Shown here one piece after another: positions 25,611 through 36,366 of a stretch of DNA of 64,000 bases. Under the pieces are notes generated by a model. The model was not told where the DNA came from, ran no database searches, and saw only the letters and a program-made list of their open reading frames with translations. The position numbers and the translations under genes were made by a program. Every line of letters begins with the position of its first letter. Position 1 is the first letter of the stretch. The stretch is from Drosophila pseudoobscura (lineage: Eukaryota > Arthropoda > Insecta > Diptera > Drosophilidae): NCBI RefSeq assembly GCF_009870125.1, contig NC_046679.1:31496001-31560000 (forward strand), given 5' to 3'.

Positions 25611-27391
25611 TAAATGACAATTTAATCATTTGTTCTTAGTGGCATACGAAAATAAACTGTTTACAGGGTAAAATAAACACCAAATCCCTTTTTCTTTATT
25701 CTTTTCTTTGGGAGAAAGTGGCTCCCTTCAGTGTGGGCGCGGCGACTGCTTAGCCTCTTAAGCAGATAAACTTGAAAAAGTCATCTCTGGTACTCGGGGA
25801 CATTTGCGACCAGCCATAAAGGAGATTTATAAAGCAAAAATAAAAACAAAAAACCAACAAACCACCACAGAATATATTTAGATTTACATGGGGCTGTAAA
25901 TTTATTTGCCAAACCAACAAAAACAAATACTGAAAGTGCAATGAAAATAAAATTAGTAATTTGCTTTTGCGGTTGATTTGTTTACTGACTAGAAAATGAA
26001 CAGTTAATACGGCGAGTGTATGGAATGGGATGCCAGAAAATACAGGATGCCAGAGCAGACAGGGATGCCCAAAAGTCGTTCTAAAAATTATAAAACCTCA
26101 AAGAATACATCGCTGAAAAGAAACCCTAAAGATTGATATAAAAAAATAATTTAAAAACGAAGAATCTCTAAACATTTGTATGCCAAATGCATCTGGGTTT
26201 TATCAGTTAACAAACTATATATTATGATAGATAAAATGTTCTGGCTATGCCTTAAAAATACCCAATAAAATATGGATTAAATTTTGATAGAATATCCAGC
26301 AGTTAAGGGCACCATTTGGTAGGCATTTCTTATATATTTTCCACAGATTTATGTTCTTTCTACGAGCACACACTCTCAGCTCTTTAGGGCTGGATCATCT
26401 CCTCTATATATTCTACAACTGAGTCACTGTAAGGATATATCGCTGGACACATACCCCACACATCCACAGGGAAACCTGCCTTTCCCACAATACAAAATTA
26501 ACTAAAAACATCAGTCGACTAGTTCTGTCGCCTGTCGCTGTCCATTCAATTATACATTTTGCATGCAATTTCAAATTTTTGAATTTCTATTTCATTTATG
26601 CAACGTTTTAATTAAATTTTTTGCTTCTTAGTTTTTGGTGTATGTAAAAAAAAAATTTTTTTGTACCAGCAGGCGACAGACAGCTGCCGCTTAAAGCCAC
26701 AAAAATTACGCATACGCAGTGTATAGATTAAATTAAAAAAGTTGAGGCAGCGGAGATGGGGCCGAAAAAAGTTGTGTTCCGACTTTTTGGGATTTTGGTT
26801 TCAACAAATTTGGAAAATTGAATTTGGTTGGGGAGTGGTGGTGCGGGGGGGGCTATGTAATTTGTGGAAAATGTTTGACAAAATGGCAATGACAGGGATT
26901 TTTGTGAAATGATATTCTGATTTCACGATTTAAATGCCGTTCAAAGGTCAACCGGAAATCAGCCGTTCCCTGTGGAACGTAACCGTGGGGGCACTTATCG
27001 AGCGATAAAATATGAAAATGCAATGAAAATGCGCAGGAGGGTCGGTGGGCATGGGGCAGGGGGGTCCAAGTGCAAATAACTGTTGCCAAACATTTTCCAA
27101 ACGAAAAATATACATTTTCGAGGAACGTTGGGGAGGGGGGGGGGCCTGCTCTTCCGCCAGGACTCCTCTTGTGCAGGACTCCCTCTCCACGCAGTACTCT
27201 CTCGTTGCTCCTCTCGATTCTTGCGCTCTCCTGCCTTCTGTACCATGCATGCAAACAAGATTTAACGATAAAATTTTAATTAGTGCATAAATGGGCGCCT
27301 GATTGTATGGGCGTGGCCCTACAGAAACCGAGAGAGATAGAGAGAGAGAGAGAGCAAGAACCCCCAGACACATTGCGGCTTTGGCACTTTT

Positions 27392-28391
27392 GTGCCTTTT
27401 ATTTGCCTTCTCTGCCAAAAAGCATCGACTGAAGAGGGTCCTGAAGGGGCTAGTGGGGGGGACATTCTCTGCTCTGAAATGAAGAAATTTTGGCGTCCCC
27501 CTCCGCGTGCTTTGGATGCGAATGTGCCTCCGCCGATAAGCGTTAATTGGCATTGGCTGATTCCGGAAGATACATACGGAAGCAAAGGCATCGCACGAGA
27601 GGAATGTCACTGCGGCTGCGGCGATTAAAGCGGCGTCTCCTCGAAAAAGACCGCAGAAAGTCTTTTGCTAGCTAACCCTCCGGAGAATATGTTTCAGCAA
27701 CAATCTTACCCCAATGGCGACAGTATTCTCGGATGTCTAAAGATTAATCCAGACTCCGGCGGTACCTCACGGTTTGCTTCCGTGCTTCGAACATCAATGG
27801 CACTGAACAAGGGCCCAGCTCGTGGGCTTTTGACTTTTGTAAATTGTTCACTGCTTAAGAACACGACTGATCGGGCTTGATCGTGCACACGAAAAGTTTG
27901 AAGCCGCAAAGCACTCTTGCATGACGCCCTCTAGGTTGTCAAATAATAACACCCCTGATCCCAGCTTTTTCGATTTCACCTCTGCGGCCAGCTGTCCTGT
28001 CAGATGATCTACATCGCGCCTTCCAACACTTCATGCCCCCTAAAAATTTGTATATCATTTTCTAACATAATACCGTTTACGTTTTTTTAATACATTTCTG
28101 TATTTTTTAGGTACAATGGGTGTCTGCATCTCCGTTGGGGTTTATTCTCAACAAACAGGTTTTCAGGTCCGCGACGACCTGTAAGAGGAAGTATTGGAAG
28201 GAAATATTGGGGTGTTGGTGAATTACATAGGACCATCTATGGCTGCTAAAGCGGCCATTAATTTACGAAGACTTCTGGACGAGATGGTTAATCGTCTATG
28301 GCGACAGCAGTTCGCAGCATATTGCCCCAAAAATACTACAAATCGATGGAAAAAATATCGTAATAGCAACAATATGTATTATAAAAAATAA
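27392..28391 (+). pseudogene. Decayed coding-like region, identity unknown
   Basis: The frame starting at 27392 stays open to 27880 apart from a single TAA at about 27626. A second frame is open at about 27850-27985 (...RAHEKFEAAKHSCM...), and a third continues to about 28055 (...VLSDDLHRAFQHFMPPKNL). After a CTAAC branch-like site and a TTTCTGTATTTTTTAG acceptor-like site at about 28094-28109, coding-like sequence resumes and ends near 28391. Residue use is balanced, unlike the AT-driven frames around it. I recognise no family. It may be a broken gene, a retro-copy or a mobile-element remnant, or several real exons whose joints I cannot fix. Confidence 0.3.
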
Positions 28392-29135
28392 AATAAAAAA
28401 AAAAATATAGAAAAATACTACTAAACTTTCTGGAAGAAAAAAAAATACCACAAAGCTTATAGCTCCCCTAAAAAAAAAAACAAGAGCATACCCATTGCTT
28501 TAGTTTTTTAAACATTTTAGAATGTTGATTTTTGTGGACATCCCCATGACATATTCCAATCATATTTCCCTCTCAATTTTTAGTGACATTTCAATGCATA
28601 AAAATCTGTACAATCGGAGCCGCAACAACACAAAACAAATTGAATATAAAAATGTAGATAAAAGATGGAAACAACAATCTGTTTCGAGTACAAAAACAAA
28701 AACCACAAAAGAATAAAGCATTATGGCAAAAGTGCTGGCAACAACAACAACAACAACCACAACAAACCAGAAAAGAGGGGCAAACAAATTTACTTTCAAG
28801 TTGAAACATTCAAATTGCGCTACCCATGGCCCGCACTCCCTTCCCGCCCGTATATCTATCTCTATCTGAATGGCAGATTCATTCAGCATTCGTGCGCCTT
28901 TGTTTATGTTACACTTTATTGCGCTTTTGCAATTTCGCGTTTCCGTTTCCTGTCAAATCAGCCATAAAAAAAGCAGAGCCGAGCAGAGAAGATCTGGAGT
29001 CAAGACCCCGCCCTGGGATTCGCTGGGACTCTCGTTGGAAGGCGCCTATTACATTTCGCAGTCGAATAAACAATGCCAACATCATTTGCACCTCCTTCAT
29101 TATGGGGCTTTCCTCGTTATTTGTCAAACAAATAA

Positions 29136-29168
29136 ACAGCAGGCTAGGCCAGGCCAGGCCAGGCCAGG
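29136..29168 (+). repeat. (GGCCA)n pentamer repeat
   Basis: Five AGGCC/GGCCA units in a row. Confidence 0.8.
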
Positions 29169-29739
29169 ACGAAGAAAGGGACGACAGGCCCGAGCGACAG
29201 GAGTCACTGTTACGTGCAATTGTCTCCGGCTTGGGCCCCATGATTTTCCATCATTATCATAGTGAGCGAGAAAGAGAGAGAGGAGAGCGCTGGCTGGGTT
29301 CCTTGGGTTCCTTCTTCTTCATTTTTTTTTTTTTTTGTGACAATTTATTGTCATCGTCTCTTCCATTTCGAGTGTTGCCCTCTCCTCCATCTCCTACTCG
29401 TACGCCTGTTTTGTTTTGTTTTGTTTTGTTTATACACTTTCGTATTTGCATTGCCTTCTGTTTTTCCCTCTGCTTTTATGTACCTCGTATTCGTAGAGAA
29501 TGGGAATGCTATTGAGGACGGACATTGGCGATTTCCTTCGGCTATGCCTTCGAAAGTTGTGAAAAAGTTCCACGATTTGAATCGATTATATTTATAGGTA
29601 TTATCTATATATCTAGCAATATTATTATAGTTATTATATCTTTGTAAAAACCTCTGTTATTCATAAAACCAATGATAATAGCTATTTACCTGGTATAATT
29701 AAATTATTATTAGCAGAATGAAAAAGAGTAGTGCGGCTG

Positions 29740-30110
29740 TATTATTTTCCCTACAAAATTATGATTTTTTTTTAAATTTTAGTATTTTTAAATTATAGTA
29801 TTTAGCAGTATTTTTTCTGAGTATAGTCTTTTTAAAGAAAAATACGAATTTTTTTGAATTGTCTCTCTAAAAGATGCAGTATTTTTTCATGGTACAGTCA
29901 GTATTTTTTTGATAAGTTATAGTATTTAAAAAAGTATTTAAAAAAATATAGTATTTAAACAAAATTTATTTTTCGCAGAAATTATATTATTTATCCAGAA
30001 ATTATCAAAAATTTCAAAATGTTCAGTATTTTGTTCCAGATATTTATCCAGAATTGTCACTCGTTTCTTCCAGAAAAGTTAAGGATAATACCAAAAACTA
30101 CAGTACAATT
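29740..30110 (+). repeat. AGTATTTTT-type repeat array 1
   Basis: The words AGTATTTTT, TATAGTATTTAAA and GCAGTATTTTTT recur at irregular 20-40 bp spacing, with phrases such as TTCAGTATTTTGTTCCAGATAT near 30022. The same phrases return in arrays at 31.1-31.7, 33.0 and 34.2-34.7 kb. Confidence 0.7.
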
Positions 30111-30403
30111 TTTTCCATTAGTATCTTTATCCCAAAAATTAAAATTATATTTTATTCAAAAATATGCCCACCACTGGGTATCTGCCAGTCGTCACATTTT
30201 ATGTGTATCGCTTCTACATTTTTTTTCTTACTCTTTTTTGTGTGTATTTTTTCTGAAGAGAAAATTGCGAACTTGCGAAATGAAGTGCAAAATTCAAACG
30301 GAAATTGAAATGGCAATGACAGAGTCCTTCTCTCTTCTGCTCAAATGCTGGGTTTTTTACACCCAAGATTTCCCTTTTTCCCATTTTTTACCCCACTCAG
30401 CGG

Positions 30404-30462
30404 CAGTGCCAGTGCCAGTGCCAGCGCCAGCGCCAGAGCCAGAGCCGGAGCCGGAGCCTTTT
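30404..30462 (+). repeat. GCCAGT/GCCAGA hexanucleotide repeat
   Basis: About nine hexamer units, GCCAGT then GCCAGC, GCCAGA and GCCGGA. They encode Pro-Val/Pro-Ala/Pro-Glu in one frame, but no gene context supports translation. Confidence 0.8.
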
Positions 30463-30667
30463 CCTGTCGAGAAGGTTCTCTCGGACTTTGGCTTTATCCT
30501 GTAGGAGCGGAGAACATGTGCCGCTCCCTGCAGTTGCATACCCGAATATATATAAATATTTCTACAAAATGAAGTTGAGAAAATGGCGATTTTCTCAAGC
30601 GTAAACTAAACACTTGAAATGCGAAAATAAATAAAAAGAGTGGACATCTTGGGCGAATTTATTGGTC

Positions 30668-30694
30668 ATGATGATGATGATGATGATGATGATG
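30668..30694 (+). repeat. (ATG)9 microsatellite
   Basis: Nine ATG/GAT trinucleotides. Confidence 0.9.
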
Positions 30695-31130
30695 GTCCAC
30701 AAGGGCTTAGCACAAATGCTGAATGCCACTGAAGCATGCATAATAATGGGCCACTGAACCTGTACTTTTCCAACTTCAAATTGGGTTTTCGGCCAAGAGC
30801 TGCGAAAGGGTTGCGCGGGGGGCAGGGATTTGACTAAGATTTTTGATGGTTTAGCGTTCAATTTTTAAAGTGTTTTCAGGCTTTTTTTTACCCTCGAGCG
30901 AATAAACATTCGGAATGCAGCATCCAGCACTTTCACTAAACCGAAATTCCCCACAGGCTGTTCCAAAATAAATTCGTTAGCTGCATACTGTTTGGGGGGG
31001 TGGAGTGGAGTGGAATGCAAATAGATGGAAAGAGAAAGCAATGACAGTGCCACGGGGGGTACGTATATGATCCCAAAAATAGGAAAAGAATTTTGAGGTT
31101 TTTGTGAACCGATTTTGGTATACGCTTTTG

Positions 31131-31730
31131 TTAGAAGTAAAAGAGTGGTTATGTAGTATTTTTCAGAAATGGTAGTATTTTTTTTTATTTTTAAGTGTAT
31201 AATTTTAAAAATGTTGATATTTTGTTCGAGATATAACAGTATTTTATTTTTTAGTATTTTTCAGAATTTTTTAGTGTATTTTCCTTTATTTTGGGTTAAT
31301 TTTTTAGAAATGTTTGTTAGAAGTAAATTATTGGCTGCAAAATTTAAAACATTTCAGTATTTTGTTCCGGATATAACAGATATTTTATTTGATTATAAAT
31401 TTCTCTTGTTTGAGAAGTAAAAGAGTGTCTGTGTAGTATTTTTCAGAAATTGCAGTACTTTTTTCAATTTTTTAAGTGTAAAATTTCAGAAATGTTAGTA
31501 TATTGTTGTATATTGTATTGTATATTGTTTTAGATATAACAGTATTTTAGTTATCAGAAATTCAAAAATTGTTTGGTATTTTTTCCTTTTTTTTTTTGTA
31601 TAATATATAAATTCGGAAACTTTTTTTCAAGACAAATTGTTTGTTTTTAGAAATGTAAGTATTTTTAAAGAAATTTGTAGTATTTTTCAGGAAGTCTTTT
31701 TATTTATTTTAGTGTTTTTCCTTCCCTATA
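31131..31730 (+). repeat. AGTATTTTT-type array 2 with 280-bp higher-order duplication
   Basis: The block starting AGAAGTAAAAGAGTG at 31133 recurs, diverged, at 31413, a spacing of exactly 280 bp, followed in both by GTAGTATTTTTCAGAAAT. Short AGTATTTT words fill the rest. Confidence 0.75.
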
Positions 31731-32514
31731 ATAGATGTGAGATATAGACCAAGGTTTGTTTAAATTTTCATTGAAAATACATTTTCATACCGCAATCTTC
31801 AAGAATGAAACATATTATGCTTCAAAAAATATCTATATGTATACAGTTGTTTATGCTGATAAAAAATATATTTACTTACCCAATTCAAGGACAAAATATC
31901 ATGCAGCAGAGCCCCACGCGTGGGTTGCTGTAATCCCTCTCTGAAAAAAAAGAGTATACAAATCAGACAAACTGTTGTTTGCAATTAGAAGCAAATAAAC
32001 TAAATTGTTTCGTGGTTCCGTAGCTTTCGACCGAAGAGAACCATTTTCAAATTTGTTTAGTGCACACGCACTCACTGACACACACACAGATGCAAGCAGA
32101 AACCACTCACACACAGATACAAACTGTAGCGTGGTCTTCATTTTTGTAGCAATTGCATTATTGGTAAATGTGTGAAATGCGTGTATTTTTGGCTGATTTT
32201 TCCCTTGTCAATTTGTGGACTAGACACTCTCTAGTCCTCTCCTCTTGACCGGATTTGGAGGGGATTCTACGCGACTTGTCGCATTTACATATTTTAATTA
32301 AAACATAAATTTCGCGTTTTGGCCAGGCCAGAGCCATAGCCGAATATCGGTTTTCGTTTAGTGTGTGAAAATCCAGAGAGAATATTTTGCATTTTCCGTG
32401 TGTGGGGATTGACTAAAGTTTTTAGGAAATTTAAACCAAAATTTAAAGCTATGTATGTATATTGATGATGATATTTAAGGTTCTTATGAAATATCCTCCT
32501 TTGATCAATATTTT

Positions 32515-33060
32515 AGGATTCAACTTCTTTTATTTTATTTTATTGTTTTTAGTAAGAATTTTAGGTATTTTTATGAAAAATAATTTTTAATTTAATTTTA
32601 TATTTTTTCCACTATTTAATTATTTTCAACGGTTAATTATGTTTTAAGAATTTTTAAAATTTTTTTTATATCAATTTTTGTATATTATTTTCTTAAATTA
32701 TTTTTTTTGTATTAATTTTTAAATTATTTTTTATATTCATTTTTAAAATTAATTTTTTTTGTTCATTTTTTAATTATTTTTTTTTATATATATATTTTTT
32801 TTTTAATTTTATTTTTTATATTAATTTTTTAATTTTCTGTTCATAGCTTTCAAATTTTTTGTAATACACATTTTAATTTTTTATATATTTTTAATAACAA
32901 TTTTTCACATTTAATATTTTGTATATAATTTTAAAAATGTTGTATTTTTGATTATAATTTTTTAAGAAGAAATTCAGTATTAATTCTATAACATTCAGTA
33001 TTTTTATCAGATATTTCAGTATTTTTTATCCAGAAAATATTGTATTTTGACCATTATTTT
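32515..33060. repeat. AT-rich island, TTAATTTTTTATATT words
   Basis: A T-rich block of TTTTTAATTATTTTTT words. Its right end passes into CAGTATTTTTATCAGATATT, the phrase shared with the AGTATTTTT arrays. Confidence 0.75.
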
Positions 33061-34169
33061 CTCGGTATCTTCTATCTTAAGGTATGGATACTTTTAAAAC
33101 TCTTTTTCGTAATCTTGGCGTCTTCTCTTTTGGGTCAAAGAACATGTTTTCTTTTCTCACAAACTTTTGCACTGTTTCTATTCATCAAATGCAAATTTTG
33201 GTCATCTTCCTAGAGAAACTACCGGCCAGAAAACAACCCCTAACTAAAGATACAAATATCGCGCAAAACAGTCACTTTCTTTTGGCTTTTCCTCAGTATT
33301 TTCTCCAGATGTATCAGATACAACAATTACTGTACATTTCTGGTTTCTCTCATCTACTTTTGACGTGTTCGATGTTTTTCGCATACCTTTTGGTTTATTT
33401 TAATAAATATTTCAACAGCCACACAACGCACATCACCGCTCCACTATCCCTCCGATACATCCACCTGCATATAGCTGGAGCAGATACTAGTTTAGTATCT
33501 ACTAAATATTTAAACGCACCGTCAGATCGTAAAAGCAAAATGTATGCAAAGTGCATGTCATGGCAGCAATCGAGGTGTAAAAAAGAGCACAAGATAAAAA
33601 GAGGAAAGAAAAAAGAAAAAAACTTTAAATAAATAAAACAGAAGACCAGAAGAAGACGTGGAGGAACCTGTGTGCACGGAGGGAGGAGGGAGGCTGCGAG
33701 GGAATGTTGCCAACTATATTGAATAAAGTTAGTATCTGTCGGTATGTTGCGCCTCATCGTGTGCCCTATACATAGGATATATAGATATATATTAAATATA
33801 TATATTTATTCCATGTATATTACGTTTTTCTAAGCCATTTCTTGCTTACATTTTGGTGCAAAACGGTGCCAGGCAAGTCAACGGAGATTCTTACACACAT
33901 CGGAGTAAGTGTTTTTTTTTTATGGTAGTAGTAGGTTTGTGTATTATATAGTTGTGTCTGTGTGTGTGTCTTGGAGAAATGTATCTGTCTGTTAGATGGG
34001 TGTTTCTCTGCCTTAGTCCTAGAGAGTAGCATCTACGTGTCCGCGTATCTAATATAAACGTAAATTGGCAAACATTTTGCCCTCAAACACTTTTTTACAT
34101 GTATTTTTTATGGTATTTCAGTGGCATGAAGATTTGTACGCATTTTATGGACTGTATATCTAAAATATC

Positions 34170-34665
34170 GAAACAGAAAATAGTGCCTGTTTAGTATTTT
34201 TGTTAAAACTTTAGTATTTTCATAGACAATTAAATATTTATTTAATAAAGTTAGCTATTTTCCTAGAAAATGCGGTATTTTTTAATAATTTTACATTTTT
34301 GATAATTTTTTAATTTACGAAAATACTAAATGTTTTTATATGTCAGTATTTTTTGAACATTTTAGCATTTTCAAAGCTATTTTCTATTAGAAGCCATACA
34401 ATTTTTTCATAAATTGCAGTATTATTTTTATTTTCTTCAAAATAAAGTGTTTGTTCAGAATTTTTTTGTTTTTTATTCATGAAAGTTAGTATTTTTCGAT
34501 GAAGTTATAGTATTTTTTAGAAATTGCAGTATTTTTTCAATTTTCTTCAAAATATAGTGGTTCTTCAGAATTTTATAGTATTTTTTTCATGAAAGTTAGT
34601 ATTTTTTTGATAAATTTTCTTGAAAAAGTAGAAAATATTGTGGTTTTTTTCTTAGAAATTACAAT
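34170..34665 (+). repeat. AGTATTTTT-type array 3 with 110-bp duplication
   Basis: AAATTGCAGTATT at 34411 and 34521 starts two diverged copies of a 110-bp block that continues TTTTCTTCAAAATA(A/T)AGTG, then TTCATGAAAGTTAGTATTTTT. The surrounding sequence repeats TAGTATTTT. Confidence 0.75.
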
Positions 34666-34947
34666 CGCTCTTTCGACTTGTTAAACATTTCCTTACGAAT
34701 CGGTAATTAAAATCGTTAATGAATGAGTTTCACATCGGTGTTTATTTTTAAGAATCCTTTCAATGAATATAAGAAGGCTTTATCTAGCAGCCAATGTTTA
34801 CAATTTCCATAGATTTGCCCCAACTATTTGTTGTTGTTGATGTTTTTTTCCCACTTGTTTTTCCACTCGATGGGCATACGAAACTTTTCTCTGGAAATAG
34901 CAAAAATACCTCCAGACATGTCCGTCAGCTCTGGCTGCGAATGGGAG

Positions 34948-35006
34948 AATGTGAATATGAATGCAAAGGCGAATGCGAATCCGAATGCGAATACGAGTGT
35001 GGTGCT
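34948..35006 (+). repeat. GAATGC/GAATAT hexanucleotide repeat
   Basis: About ten hexamer units of the form GAATGY or GAATAY, which read Asn-Ala or Glu-Cys depending on frame. No gene model fits. Confidence 0.75.
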
Positions 35007-35153
35007 GATTGTGTTGAGTCTCCATTATGCAGTGTCAGCAATGAAGGAGAAAAATAAGAGAGATAGAGAAAATTCCCAGAGGATTGCAGGAGAAGTACTT
35101 GGATTGACGCATGGCATATCTCTTGAGGCAGAGGCTGCGCATATTTATGATTC

Positions 35154-35186
35154 GTGTGTGTGTGTGTGTGTGTGTGTTTGTGTGTG
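35154..35186 (+). repeat. (GT)n microsatellite
   Basis: About 15 GT repeats with one TTTG interruption. Confidence 0.9.
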
Positions 35187-35544
35187 CGTCTTATAAATAA
35201 AGCAAATGGCAAAATGGAAATGCAACTGCAACCAGAATCTGCATCCAGGAGGAGCAGTAGGAACATCTGAAACTGTGTCAACAATGCGTGCCATAAGGCA
35301 CACAATCGTACTCGCTCGCATTCGCATCCACATCATCTTAGCCATCACCTTTTGTTGTTTGCATGGATGAAGGAATGTATGTACATCCTCGGACTGTGAG
35401 AACTTCTTACAGAAGCGTTCAAGAGATATTCTGGAATGCCAGCCGAACGACTGAGGGGGAAAACAAACACACCAGACTCAATAGGATACACGCTGAGAAA
35501 AGTCGAAGAGCACAAAAGAAGAGAAATGCAACTGTATGTATATT

Positions 35545-35830
35545 AAATTAAAAAATATATGTATATATATAAAATACAAAATATAAAAATAATAATAATA
35601 CAAAAAAATAAAAATAATAATACATATAAATAAAAATAATATGTAAAATAGTTCAAATATTAAATAAACTATTATAAAACACTTTAAAATAAATATAAAG
35701 AAATATTAAACTTGAAGGAAATATATTTTATTTTAATATATACAAAAATGTATGCTTTACATATGTTTTATATGTGAAAATATTTCTTAAGTAAAATATT
35801 AGCATTTTAATGGCAAAAAAGGTGAGTGCA
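35545..35830. repeat. AT-rich island
   Basis: An A-rich block of AAAATATATGTATATATA and AATAATAATA words, flanked on the left by ACGCTGAGAAAAG and on the right by CTCTGGGTAGAC. Confidence 0.75.
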
Positions 35831-36125
35831 AAACACTTACGTTTTTCAATATCCAATCAGATAAAATCTCTGGGTAGACATTTGTAATTCTGAGTGTAAA
35901 TATTAAAATGGCATGACTTTTTTGTCTGGCTGTATGCGAGCGAGGATATCTTGAACACATTTGCTGACATCAGCAGGACAGCGAAGCAGCATTTCCAAAA
36001 AAAAAAAAATGTATATCTCCCCAGAATTAAGGGTTGCGCACTGTCGGGGGATCAACAGTTGGTTGTGCCACAGTTACAGTTACAGGCCACCGCTTGCTGG
36101 ACGCATTGGGGCATGGCAGGACAAC

Positions 36126-36165
36126 GACAGTGACAGGGACAGGGACAGGCACAGGGATAGGGGCA
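36126..36165 (+). repeat. GGGACA hexanucleotide repeat
   Basis: About six hexamer units (GTGACA, GGGACA, GGCACA, GGGATA) just upstream of the Ttc26 X-box. Confidence 0.75.
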
Positions 36166-36196
36166 GAGCAGCAACTGCTTTATCGACGCTATGTAG

Positions 36197-36209
36197 GTTG
36201 CCAAGCGAC
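36197..36209 (+). promoter_or_regulatory. Candidate RFX X-box of Ttc26
   Basis: GTTGCCAAGCGAC fits the X-box rule RYYVYY N(1-3) RRNRAC with no mismatch: GTTGCC, then A, then AGCGAC. It lies 157 nt before the Ttc26 ATG. RFX factors switch on ciliary genes through such sites in flies and worms. The match is read directly; its use is inferred. Confidence 0.55.
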
Positions 36210-36366
36210 CGTAACCAAAGCGTTTGCTTTGCTCCAAAGCAGAAAATCCAAAACACACAGAACACAGAAGCCGCACAGCCGTAAGAAAGGAAGGCAAAAA
36301 TCTGGTAAAAGAAAATAGAGGAAAAAACGAAGACAACTCTTGTGAAAAGGATAAACGCTGCAGAAA

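Larger units (their letters stand above)
23787..36196. other. Non-genic stretch upstream of Ttc26
   Basis: No intact gene is supportable. Long frames such as 26948-27610 (minus) and 28826-29515 (plus) are low-complexity and overlap open frames on the other strand. The contents are AT islands, GTATTT arrays, microsatellites and one decayed coding-like region, all listed separately. Confidence 0.5.

Noticed and set aside
26948..27610. 220-codon minus-strand frame
   Set aside because: Contains Ser-Leu and Arg repeats from GA/CT microsatellite; no family pattern, and the other strand is also open.
28826..29515. 229-codon plus-strand frame
   Set aside because: Made of purine-rich repeats (ERERERGER) and Phe runs, with further open frames overlapping; no conserved motif.
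33920..33956. let-7-like phrase GTAGTAGTAGGTTTGTG
   Set aside because: It resembles the start of let-7, but the seed and spacing differ and no complementary arm was found to form a hairpin precursor.
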